Origin: Mucilaginibacter sp. PAMB04168
GTDB lineage: Bacteria > Bacteroidota > Bacteroidia > Sphingobacteriales > Sphingobacteriaceae
NCBI RefSeq assembly: GCF_039634365.2
Contig: NZ_CP155079.2
Location: 1,054,001 to 1,118,000, forward strand
Direction of reading: 5' to 3'
DNA length: 64,000 nt
Part shown: piece after piece, positions 1 through 7,661 of the stretch
Layout of the letters: each line of letters starts with the position of its first letter
How positions within the stretch are numbered: position 1 is the first letter of the stretch
Notes under the pieces: model-generated
What the model saw: only the letters and a program-made list of their open reading frames with translations
Told to the model about the DNA's origin: nothing
Databases searched by the model: none
Position numbers and translations under genes: made by a program

Positions 1-344
1 ACCTGCATTCAAAATATAAGCTGCATTTAATTACCAACGGGTTTCGCGAATCTCAGGATGTTAAGTTAAAAGGCTCGGGGTTGGCCGAATACTTTCAGCA
101 TATCATCATTTCTGAAGAAGTTGGTTTTAACAAGCCTCATCAAGCTATATTTGAGCATGCGCTTAATCTGGCAGGCGCCACTAAAGAAGAAAGCATTATG
201 ATAGGCGATAGCCTGGAGGCCGATATTTATGGTGCGCTGAATTTTGGTATGGACGCTATTTATTTTAACCCGCTAAAAATGCCAAAACCGACTGATGTGC
301 CGGTACAAATACATAGCTTAGATGAACTAACCCGATTGTTATGA
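1..344 (+). CDS. HAD-superfamily hydrolase (YjjG-like nucleotidase), 5' truncated
   Basis: The reading frame is open from the left edge, so the N-terminus with the nucleophile aspartate lies outside the window. Visible are the HAD motif II region (LITNG, about residue 10 of the visible part), a conserved lysine in GFNKPHQAIF (motif III) and motif IV in IMIGDSLEADIYGA, whose aspartates bind magnesium. This arrangement fits the YjjG/noncanonical pyrimidine nucleotidase group, which dephosphorylates small phosphometabolites in the cytoplasm. The stop overlaps the next start as ATGA, which indicates translational coupling with the DinB-like gene. The substrate cannot be told from the sequence. 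Confidence 0.8.
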   Translation, partial: LHSKYKLHLITNGFRESQDVKLKGSGLAEYFQHIIISEEVGFNKPHQAIFEHALNLAGATKEESIMIGDSLEADIYGALNFGMDAIYFNPLKMPKPTDVPVQIHSLDELTRLL

Positions 345-865
345 AGTTGGCCGCCGAACTTAAAGCCATTAATGCCGCGCTGGATACTTACCGGCAGCAA
401 CTGGACGAAATACCAGATGATGTGTTTGCCGAAACGCCGGCCATCGGCGGATGGTCGTTTGCTGAGGTGTATTCGCATATTATGCAGGCCAGCCTGGGTT
501 CGTCTGTCGCCGCCGAGAAATGCTGCAATAAAACCGGTTCAACCACCACAGAGGGTTTGAACTGGAAAGGTATGCTGGTTTTTTTGTTGGGCCGTTTTCC
601 GCCTGGTAAGCGCAAGGCGCCGCCTGCAGTTGCCGAACTTACCAAAAACATTACCAAGGAGGAAGCACGCAACCTCATTATAAAGGTGCGTAAGAGGTTG
701 GAAAGCGTAGTGCCTTTGACTCAACATGCGCCTGACAATAACAAGATAAGTCACCCCGGCCTGGGTATGTTGAATGCCGGGCAGTGGATTAAATTTCTAC
801 GTATCCATCTGGAGCATCATTTAGCGCAGTTGTCGCGCATTCGAAAAAGTTTTCCACAGGAGTAA
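341..865 (+). CDS. DinB-like four-helix-bundle protein
   Basis: This 174-residue protein has the layout of the DinB/YfiT superfamily. The first helix ends in a WSFAEVYSHI stretch with His46, and the last helix carries His156, His159 and His160 (HLEHH). In this superfamily three histidines form a divalent metal site, and members are metal-dependent thiol transferases or hydrolases, often linked to low-molecular-weight thiols. That matters because a YtxJ-like gene later in the window points to bacillithiol. The start overlaps the upstream HAD gene by 4 bp, so the two are probably co-translated. The exact reaction is unknown. Confidence 0.7.
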   Translation: MKLAAELKAINAALDTYRQQLDEIPDDVFAETPAIGGWSFAEVYSHIMQASLGSSVAAEKCCNKTGSTTTEGLNWKGMLVFLLGRFPPGKRKAPPAVAELTKNITKEEARNLIIKVRKRLESVVPLTQHAPDNNKISHPGLGMLNAGQWIKFLRIHLEHHLAQLSRIRKSFPQE

Positions 866-931
866 CTATTTGATATTTAATACAGTCTTAACGTTAAAAT
901 AATTTTTTAACCTGACTTTTATCCTGTTATT

Positions 932-1042
932 ATGAATATCGAGTTTCCATACCTGATAGTTACCGGCTTACTGTTGTTGTTAGCTGTTTTTTACTTTAGC
1001 CCATACGAGCTGAGCGTAAAAGAAGACGACGAAGACGAATAA
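932..1042 (+). CDS. Small single-span membrane protein (36 aa)
   Basis: This short open frame begins MNIEFPYLIV, has one hydrophobic helix at residues 7-22 and ends in a very acidic tail (KEDDEDE). It lies alone between the DinB-like gene and the phosphoesterase, on the same strand. The shape (short lumenal N-terminus, one transmembrane helix, charged cytosolic tail) resembles small membrane subunits such as CcoQ-type peptides, but I see no family-specific motif. It is called from the coherent membrane topology alone and no function is proposed. Confidence 0.45.
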   Translation: MNIEFPYLIVTGLLLLLAVFYFSPYELSVKEDDEDE

Positions 1043-1123
1043 GTCTGTTACATCACCGCATCGACTTATATTTAGAACTGCACTTGCTGTAGTAATAACG
1101 CCTTATGTTCAGATACACCTGTA

Positions 1124-1978
1124 ATGGCAAAACGCGAAGTTGATATTGTAGTAATTTCTGATGTGCATTTAGGCACCTACGGTTGCCACGCCAAAGAACT
1201 GCTCCGTTATTTAAAAAGCATCCGCCCTAAAAAGGTCATCCTAAACGGCGATATTATCGATATCTGGCAATTCAGCAAATCGTACTGGCCCGAGTCGCAT
1301 ATGAAAGTGGTGCGCCGCCTGTTAAAATTTGTGACCGAAGGTGTGCCGGTGTATTACCTTACAGGTAACCACGATGAGATGCTGCGCAAGTTTGCCGATT
1401 TTAACCTGGGTCAGTTCCAGTTGCTCAATAAACTGGTTCTTGAAGTTGATAATAAAAAAGCCTGGATATTTCATGGTGATGTGTTCGATGTAACCATGCA
1501 GCATTCCAAATGGCTTGCAAAGCTGGGCGCAGTTGGTTATGATACCCTTATTATCCTGAATAGTTTGGTCAACTGGGGCCTTACCGCGCTCGGAAGACAA
1601 AAAATGAGTTTCTCTCAAAAAATTAAAGGCAAGTTTAAAGACGCTGTAAAATTCATTAATCATTTTGAACAAACCGCGGCCGATTTAGCTGTAGATAAGC
1701 AATACGATTATGTGATATGCGGCCACATTCATCACGCCGAGATTAAGCAGGTTAAAGCTACAGACCAACCCGGTTCGGTGCTCTACCTAAATTCTGGCGA
1801 CTGGGTTGAGAGCCTCACAAGCCTTGAATATGCCGACGGCAAATGGGCCATTTTCAAGTATAAGCCCGAAGACTTTAACAGCGATGCTGATGATGACGAC
1901 AAGGCTGATGCTGAAGATTTAAACGCCAGTTTAGACGTAAGGGTGTTGTTAGAAAAGTTTAAATTGGAGACGCATTAA
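1124..1978 (+). CDS. UDP-2,3-diacylglucosamine diphosphatase-like metallophosphoesterase
   Basis: This 284-residue calcineurin-like phosphoesterase shows the full metal-binding set: SDVHLG (D13, H15), NGDIIDIW (D43), GNHDE (N82, H83), HGD (H117) and GHIHH (H201, H203). It belongs with COG2908, the family of LpxH, which releases lipid X from UDP-2,3-diacylglucosamine in lipid A synthesis. It is longer than classic LpxH (about 240 residues) and ends in an Asp-rich tail (DADDDDKADAED). A glycosyltransferase follows on the same strand, a pairing that suggests a glycolipid role. It may be a paralogue rather than the essential LpxH, so no gene symbol is given. Confidence 0.75.
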   Translation: MAKREVDIVVISDVHLGTYGCHAKELLRYLKSIRPKKVILNGDIIDIWQFSKSYWPESHMKVVRRLLKFVTEGVPVYYLTGNHDEMLRKFADFNLGQFQLLNKLVLEVDNKKAWIFHGDVFDVTMQHSKWLAKLGAVGYDTLIILNSLVNWGLTALGRQKMSFSQKIKGKFKDAVKFINHFEQTAADLAVDKQYDYVICGHIHHAEIKQVKATDQPGSVLYLNSGDWVESLTSLEYADGKWAIFKYKPEDFNSDADDDDKADAEDLNASLDVRVLLEKFKLETH

Positions 1979-2155
1979 AAACAAGATATCGCCACAGCTC
2001 AATCCAATTAAGCGTTTTCGTTAAAAGCCTTCTTATTTCCCCAAAAAATGGTGCATTGTACAATGCTTAATGTTAGATGGAACTTTAAATTCTTCAATGT
2101 TTAATCTTAACAATTATTTAGAGTACTTTCAAAACGCTTTATCCTAAAAGCCGTT

Positions 2156-2163
2156 TATATTTG
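2156..2163 (+). promoter_or_regulatory. Bacteroidota -7 promoter box
   Basis: TATATTTG matches the Bacteroidota -7 consensus TAnnTTTG exactly and ends 14 bp before the glycosyltransferase start. No clear TTTG -33 element was found at the usual spacing. Transcription from here would give a very short leader. Confidence 0.5.
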
Positions 2164-2177
2164 CAAGCTACCACATC

Positions 2178-3182
2178 ATGAAAATACTATTTGCTATACA
2201 GGGAACCGGTAACGGGCATATTAGCCGGGCACGCGAAATTGTTCCGCTGTTGCAGCAGTATGGCGAACTGGATTTAATGGTGAGTGGTACCGAAGCAGAG
2301 GTTGGCTTGTCGCAACCGCTTAAGCACAAGTTTCATGGGTTTAGCTTTGTGTTTGGTAAAAAGGGAGGGGTTGATAAATGGGCCACCTTTAAACGCATGA
2401 ACTTATGGCAGCTATGGCGCGATATACATAACCTGCCTTTAAGCCAGTATGATTTAATTATAAATGACTTTGAACCGGTGAGTGCCTGGGCCTGCCGTTT
2501 GCAAAAAATACCGTCTGTATCATTAAGTCATCAGTGCTCTTTTATATCGCCAAATACACCGCGGCCTTCCAGGTGGAACTACGCCGAATGGCTTTTTAAA
2601 TATTACTCGCCAACTACGCATCACATCGGCTTTCATTTTGATAGGTATGCCGATTTTATACACACGCCCGTAATCCGCAGCGAGATACGCCGTCTCGAGC
2701 CCACTAATAAAGGTCATTATACGGTGTACCTGCCGGCTTATGATGATAAAACGCTGGTAAAGCACCTGGGCAAAGCCACTGATGTAGAATGGCACATTTT
2801 TTCTAAACGCCAAAAAACACCTTACCGAACCGGTAACATTCACATTTGCCCGGTTGATAACGATAAGTTTAACCAAAGCATGGCCAGTTGTGAAGGGCTG
2901 CTTACAGGTGGTGGCTTTGAAGGCCCCGCCGAGGCACTTTACCTGCAAAAAAAGGTAATGATGGTGCCCATGACCGGCCAGTATGAACAACGCTGCAATG
3001 CACTGGCAGCCTCTCGCTTAGGCGTACCCGTTATTAGTGCTATCAATAATGATGCAGTGTTGCATATTAATGATTGGATTAACAGCAACCACCGTGTACA
3101 AGTTGACTTTCCGGATGAAACTGCTCAAATTGTAGAAAGCCTGGTGAAACAATATACCCGGCCGCAGGCTGTTTTAGCTTAA
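2178..3182 (+). CDS. Glycosyltransferase of the MJ1255/VC2487 (GT-B) type
   Basis: The 334-residue protein opens with FAIQGTGNGHISRA, a glycine-rich loop typical of GT-B enzymes related to MurG and UDP-glucuronosyltransferases. The C-terminal half has GLLTGGGFEGPAEAL, which corresponds to the nucleotide-sugar-binding glycine loop and acidic residue of family 28-like transferases. Members of this group transfer a sugar from a nucleotide donor to a lipid or other small acceptor at the inner face of the cytoplasmic membrane. The upstream LpxH-like phosphoesterase suggests a lipid acceptor. Donor and acceptor are not determined. Confidence 0.7.
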   Translation: MKILFAIQGTGNGHISRAREIVPLLQQYGELDLMVSGTEAEVGLSQPLKHKFHGFSFVFGKKGGVDKWATFKRMNLWQLWRDIHNLPLSQYDLIINDFEPVSAWACRLQKIPSVSLSHQCSFISPNTPRPSRWNYAEWLFKYYSPTTHHIGFHFDRYADFIHTPVIRSEIRRLEPTNKGHYTVYLPAYDDKTLVKHLGKATDVEWHIFSKRQKTPYRTGNIHICPVDNDKFNQSMASCEGLLTGGGFEGPAEALYLQKKVMMVPMTGQYEQRCNALAASRLGVPVISAINNDAVLHINDWINSNHRVQVDFPDETAQIVESLVKQYTRPQAVLA

Positions 3183-3222
3183 ACATTTTTGGTAATATTG
3201 CCTGCTTAAATCAACAGCGTGC

Positions 3223-4209
3223 ATGATTGATATTTTCAGGCGTTTTAATCCGCTGAACATTTTATGGCTGGCTATTCTGCTTTTTATTTTGCGGGCAGGC
3301 TTTGTATTGTTTGCGCCTGCGGCTATTCCGTTACCTTTAGCCGAGCCTTTTGTAAATACTATATTACCGGTGAAAATAGCCGGTATTTTAGAGCCTGGTA
3401 TCAGCGTGTTTTGGGCTGGCATCGTTGTACTTGTACAGGCCGTTCTGCTCAATTATCTTATCAATAACCATAATTTGCTAGGCAGGCCGAGTTTTTTGCC
3501 GGCGTTAATGTATGTAACCTTATCGGGGCTGTTTACACCGTTTTTAGTGCTAAGTGCACCTTTGCTTTGCAATTTTGTACTTATCTGGATGCTGTACAAG
3601 TTTCTAGACCTATATAAAGCTGAGGAATCCAAGTCGCTGGCATATGATTTAGGAATGCTGGCCGCCGTTGGGTCACTTATCTATTTGCCTTTCACCTATC
3701 TTATGATTGTGATTTGGATAGCCTTGATCATCTTTCGGCCTTTTGATTGGAGGGAATGGGTAGCCAGCCTAATTGGATACATCACCGTTTACTTTTTTGT
3801 AGGGGTTATTTATTATTTAAATGACCGCCTGCCTTATCTGCGTCAAATTTGGGCTCCATTAGGCTCTACATTTGCTATGCCGCAGGTGTTAGATAAGTAC
3901 GATTTTTTATTGCTTATCCCCGTTTTTGCTGTACTTGTGTTAGGTACTTTTAAATTGCAAGAAAACTTTTTTAAAAGCTATGTACTCATACGCAAGGCTT
4001 TTCAGCTATTGTTTTTTATAGTTTTGGTTGCAGCCTTGTCTTACTATGTACGGCCCGAGTTTGGCTTAAGCCACTTTTTGCTCTGTACAGTGCCGGCTGC
4101 TATCTTTTTTGCCTACTATTTTTTGTACGCAGGCAAGCGCTGGGTATATGAAACACTGTTTTTTTTGCTGCTAGCCAGCATAATTTACTTCCAGTTTAAC
4201 AATTTTTAA
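3223..4209 (+). CDS. DUF6427-type polytopic membrane protein
   Basis: This is a 328-residue protein with about eight to nine hydrophobic helices spread over its whole length, beginning with a conserved-looking MIDIFRRFNPLN start. It resembles DUF6427, a Bacteroidota integral membrane family found near purQ and cell-surface genes. No catalytic motif is evident. It follows the glycosyltransferase by about 40 bp and may be co-transcribed with it. The function is unknown. Confidence 0.6.
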   Translation: MIDIFRRFNPLNILWLAILLFILRAGFVLFAPAAIPLPLAEPFVNTILPVKIAGILEPGISVFWAGIVVLVQAVLLNYLINNHNLLGRPSFLPALMYVTLSGLFTPFLVLSAPLLCNFVLIWMLYKFLDLYKAEESKSLAYDLGMLAAVGSLIYLPFTYLMIVIWIALIIFRPFDWREWVASLIGYITVYFFVGVIYYLNDRLPYLRQIWAPLGSTFAMPQVLDKYDFLLLIPVFAVLVLGTFKLQENFFKSYVLIRKAFQLLFFIVLVAALSYYVRPEFGLSHFLLCTVPAAIFFAYYFLYAGKRWVYETLFFLLLASIIYFQFNNF

Positions 4210-4242
4210 CTTTTACATTCGTTCATGTTCAAGCGGTTATAT

Positions 4243-4250
4243 TAGCTTTG
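4243..4250 (+). promoter_or_regulatory. Bacteroidota -7 promoter box before purQ
   Basis: TAGCTTTG fits TAnnTTTG exactly and ends only 4 bp before the purQ ATG. If used, the message would have almost no leader. Confidence 0.4.
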
Positions 4251-4254
4251 TAGC

Positions 4255-4947
4255 ATGAAATTTGGTGTTGTTATATTCCCCGGTTCCAATTGCGACGAAG
4301 ATATCATTTACGTTCTCGAGAAAATTATGGGTCAGGAGGTGGTTCGCCTCTGGCATAAAGATCATGATTTGCAAGGCGTAGATATGGTTATTCTTCCAGG
4401 CGGTTTCTCTTTTGGCGATTACCTGCGCTCTGGCGCAATTGCACGTTTTTCGCCCATTATGCAGGAAGTTATCCAATTTGCTGCCAAAGGTGGTTATGTA
4501 ATGGGTATCTGTAATGGCTTCCAGATACTGGCCGAAGCCGGCCTGGTACCGGGCGCGCTGCTGCACAACAAACAGCGCAAGTTTATTTGTCGCAATACCT
4601 ACCTGGTGCCGCAAACCAGCAACTCGCTGCTTACCTCACAAATTGATGAGCAAAAAGTATTGAAGATTCCGATTGCGCATGGCGAGGGTAACTATTTCGC
4701 AGATGCCGATACACTGCAAAGTCTTAAAGATAACGACCAGATTCTGTTCCGTTACAGCGATGAGTCGGGTAATATTACCGACGAGGCAAACCCTAATGGT
4801 TCACTTGAAAACATTGCTGGTGTATGTAATATAAAACGTAACGTATTTGCTATGATGCCTCACCCTGAGCGCGCGGCCGATACTTTGCTGGCAAACGAGG
4901 ATGGATTGGCCATATTTGAATCAATACTGAACATGGCTAAAGCCTGA
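4255..4947 (+). CDS. purQ: Phosphoribosylformylglycinamidine synthase, glutaminase subunit
   Basis: PurQ supplies ammonia from glutamine to PurL in the fourth step of purine synthesis, making FGAM from FGAR. The 230-residue protein has the class I amidotransferase triad: Cys86 in MGICNGFQ, and His203 and Glu205 in MMPHPERA. The N-terminus FPGSNCDED and the PGGFSFGDYLRSGA loop are diagnostic of PurQ. The length fits the stand-alone small-subunit type, which works with a separate small PurL and PurS; neither is in the window. The coaX start lies 1 bp after its stop. Confidence 0.95.
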   Translation: MKFGVVIFPGSNCDEDIIYVLEKIMGQEVVRLWHKDHDLQGVDMVILPGGFSFGDYLRSGAIARFSPIMQEVIQFAAKGGYVMGICNGFQILAEAGLVPGALLHNKQRKFICRNTYLVPQTSNSLLTSQIDEQKVLKIPIAHGEGNYFADADTLQSLKDNDQILFRYSDESGNITDEANPNGSLENIAGVCNIKRNVFAMMPHPERAADTLLANEDGLAIFESILNMAKA

Positions 4948-4948
4948 G

Positions 4949-5683
4949 ATGGCCCAACTGGTAATTGATATAGGCAATACACTCATTAAGATAGCCGTAT
5001 TTAATGGTGCTGAGTTAGTAAGCGTACATCATTACAATACCGTAGGCTACCAAACTTTGCAAGCGTTGCTTGTAAAATATGCCATTAACAAAGCCATTGT
5101 ATCTACAGTTAGAAACGGTAAGGAATCGTGGCTTTCAGAGCTTGAACATCAATTAAGCGTAATTTACTTTGACCGCAACATGGCTTACGGTATATACAAT
5201 CACTACCGTACGCCGCAAACCTTAGGTGCAGACCGGCTGGCAGCCGTAATAGGAGCCAGGCACCTGTTTCCGGGCGAGGACAATTTAGTAATCGATGCCG
5301 GAACCTGCATTACTTATGATGGCATCGATGCAGGCGGTAATTACTACGGCGGCAGTATATCTCCGGGGCTGGTTATGCGTTATAAAGCGCTACAGCAATA
5401 CACGGCTGTGCTGCCACTGGTTGATGCTGATGCCACATTTGATAAAAGCTACGGCGACGACACGCTGACAGCCATACGCTCAGGCGTGCAAAACGGCATT
5501 AAATACGAGGCGGAAGGTTTTATTCGCAGCTACAGCCAGGCTAATAAACCTCTTAATATCATACTCACCGGCGGCGATAGTGTTTTTTTGGATACTGTGC
5601 TGAAAAATAGCATCTTTGCCGGCTATATAAAAACTGAACCTCATCTGGTTCTCAAAGGATTGAACGTAGCTATAAAAGCATAA
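4949..5683 (+). CDS. coaX: Type III pantothenate kinase
   Basis: CoaX phosphorylates pantothenate in the first step of coenzyme A synthesis. The 244-residue sequence has the ASKHA-fold motifs of this family: a phosphate-binding DIGNTLIKIAVF at residues 7-18, LGADRLAA, DAGTCITYD and a late TGGDS. The stop codon shares its last base with the start of the outer-membrane protein gene. The order coaX, outer-membrane protein, lptC, ppiD recurs in Bacteroidota, so this is probably one operon coupling metabolism to envelope building. Confidence 0.93.
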   Translation: MAQLVIDIGNTLIKIAVFNGAELVSVHHYNTVGYQTLQALLVKYAINKAIVSTVRNGKESWLSELEHQLSVIYFDRNMAYGIYNHYRTPQTLGADRLAAVIGARHLFPGEDNLVIDAGTCITYDGIDAGGNYYGGSISPGLVMRYKALQQYTAVLPLVDADATFDKSYGDDTLTAIRSGVQNGIKYEAEGFIRSYSQANKPLNIILTGGDSVFLDTVLKNSIFAGYIKTEPHLVLKGLNVAIKA

Positions 5684-7002
5684 TGATTAGATATATAAGA
5701 TCGGGTTTTACTTTTTTACTAACCTTACTTGCCTGTGGGGCAATGGCCCAAACAACGGCTACCAGCAGTTCGCCTTACTCGCAATTCGGATTAGGAACCT
5801 TGAACGAGGGTTTACTGCCTCAAACCCGTGCCATGGGTGGTATTGCCACTGCTATAAACCGTATAAGCGGCTATAATACCGTTAATGTGGTTAACCCGGC
5901 ATCATACAGCTATATCAACTTAACCAGCATTGATATTGGTTTGTATGGCAACGTATCTACCTTAAAGCAAAATAACATCAGCAGCCAAACCAATGGTAAC
6001 TTCAGGTTGAGTCACTTTAATTTTGCTGCGCCAGTTAGTAAACGTTCAGCGGTGAGCTTTGGTTTGGTGCCTTACACAGAATTGGGCTATAATTATCGTC
6101 AAAGCTTGTCAAATTTTGGCACTGGCAATGCAGCCGATACTAATGCTGTAAACTACATTTACAGTGGCGATGGTGGCTTGTCTAAAGCTTATGCTGGTTA
6201 CGGATTTGGTTTTGGCCGGGTGTTATCTGTCGGCGCTAACGTGTCTTACATCTTTGGTAACCTGCGTAAATTCCGCTCTACTGAGGTTCCTTCTTTGGTG
6301 GGAGCCATAAACTCCCGCAGCGAACGTAGTAATAGTGTAAGCGGTGTTAATTTTGATTACGGCGCACAGTTAAATTTCGATTTGAGTGATACACGTCACC
6401 TGGTGTTTGGTTACTCGGGCTCTGCAGGTAATAATTTAAATTCCAGGATCACGAACGTGGTAAGTCAGTATTTAACCAGTGATGTAGGTGATGAAACCTC
6501 TGCTATCGATACCATATCTAACCAGGTTGTAGCTAATGGAAAAATTAAGTTGCCGTTAATGCACCGGGTTGGTATATCTTACCAAAAAGACGGCAAATTT
6601 TTAATAGGAGCCGAATACAGCAGGGCTAATTGGTCTGCCTTAACTATAGGCGGCGTTAATCAAGGTCTGCAAAACAGTCAAAGTATGAGCATAGGCGGTC
6701 AAATTACCCCTAATAACAATGCAATTAATAACTACCTTGCTTTGATTGATTACCGCTTAGGTTTTCGTTATGATAAAACTAATATCAGGATAAACAATAC
6801 GGATATTAAACAATACGCGTTAAGCTTTGGATTAGGTTTACCATTGCAGCGTAATAACACCGCGTTTTATAAAATTAATATAGCAGGCGAATATGGCCAA
6901 CGCGGTACGTTGCAGAACAACCTTATCAAAGAAAACTTTTTTACCATTCATTTAGGTTTCACATTAAACGATGCCTGGTTCCAGAAATACCGGTTTGATT
7001 AA
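5683..7002 (+). CDS. Outer-membrane beta-barrel protein, unknown function
   Basis: The 439-residue product starts with a clear signal peptide that ends at MAQ near residue 23. The mature part has alternating hydrophobic and polar strands rich in Gly, Asn, Ser and Tyr, and it ends in an aromatic-flanked strand (WFQKYRFD), as expected for a porin-like barrel. The N-terminal SSPYSQFGLGTLNEG stretch resembles FadL/PorV-like proteins of Bacteroidota. The overlapping coaX stop and the lptC start 11 bp after its own stop place it in an envelope-biogenesis operon. The ligand is unknown. Confidence 0.7.
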   Translation: MIRYIRSGFTFLLTLLACGAMAQTTATSSSPYSQFGLGTLNEGLLPQTRAMGGIATAINRISGYNTVNVVNPASYSYINLTSIDIGLYGNVSTLKQNNISSQTNGNFRLSHFNFAAPVSKRSAVSFGLVPYTELGYNYRQSLSNFGTGNAADTNAVNYIYSGDGGLSKAYAGYGFGFGRVLSVGANVSYIFGNLRKFRSTEVPSLVGAINSRSERSNSVSGVNFDYGAQLNFDLSDTRHLVFGYSGSAGNNLNSRITNVVSQYLTSDVGDETSAIDTISNQVVANGKIKLPLMHRVGISYQKDGKFLIGAEYSRANWSALTIGGVNQGLQNSQSMSIGGQITPNNNAINNYLALIDYRLGFRYDKTNIRINNTDIKQYALSFGLGLPLQRNNTAFYKINIAGEYGQRGTLQNNLIKENFFTIHLGFTLNDAWFQKYRFD

Positions 7003-7012
7003 AAAGAAATTC

Positions 7013-7579
7013 ATGCATTACAGCAAATGGAACTGGCTGGCTACTTTAGCCGGCCTGTTGCTTTTTACTGCCTGCGAAAATGACCTGAAAGCTATCCGTA
7101 AAATTTCATCTCAGGAGGTAAGTAAACCCATTAGCACCACTACGGGGCTCGACGTTATCTACAGCGACTCAGCACATGTAAAAGTACATTTGAAAGCTCC
7201 TTTACTGCTCGATTATATCGACAAGAAATTCAGGGAGATGCCAAAGGGGGTAACCATTATTTCTTATGAGCATGCCAGTGGCATTAAGCAATCGGGGCAA
7301 ATAGTGGCCGATTATGGGATTGAACGGCAAAACGATAAGATAATTGAATTACGCCGAAATGTGGTAGCCACTAACGCGAAGGGCGAAACTTTCAAGTCAG
7401 ATGAACTGATTTGGGATCAGGCCAAAAAGGAATTTTACTCCAACAAACAGGTGGATGTAACCTTTGCAACAGGCACCCATTTGCTCGGAACTAACTTCAA
7501 AAGCGACGAAAGTATGACCCACTGGACGATGGGAAATACTAACGGGCAAATTCCAGTTAATCAAAACTTTGGGCAGTAA
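7013..7579 (+). CDS. lptC: LPS export ABC transporter periplasmic protein LptC
   Basis: LptC is anchored in the inner membrane and passes lipopolysaccharide from LptB2FG to LptA. The 188-residue sequence has an N-terminal hydrophobic segment ending in a lipobox (LFTAC, Cys21), so here it is a lipoprotein, as is common in Bacteroidota. The rest is a beta-jellyroll-like LptC/OstA domain. I chose ATG 7013 rather than the longer frame at 6971, because the longer version would overlap the upstream gene and put charged residues before the signal. Neighbours on both sides act in envelope assembly. Confidence 0.75.
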   Translation: MHYSKWNWLATLAGLLLFTACENDLKAIRKISSQEVSKPISTTTGLDVIYSDSAHVKVHLKAPLLLDYIDKKFREMPKGVTIISYEHASGIKQSGQIVADYGIERQNDKIIELRRNVVATNAKGETFKSDELIWDQAKKEFYSNKQVDVTFATGTHLLGTNFKSDESMTHWTMGNTNGQIPVNQNFGQ

Positions 7580-7661
7580 ATTTTGTTACGCAACTTTTTG
7601 TTAAAAGTTGTATCTTGCGCCCTCTTTTAAACGAAGTGAAAATTTATTTTTTATAGGCTAT

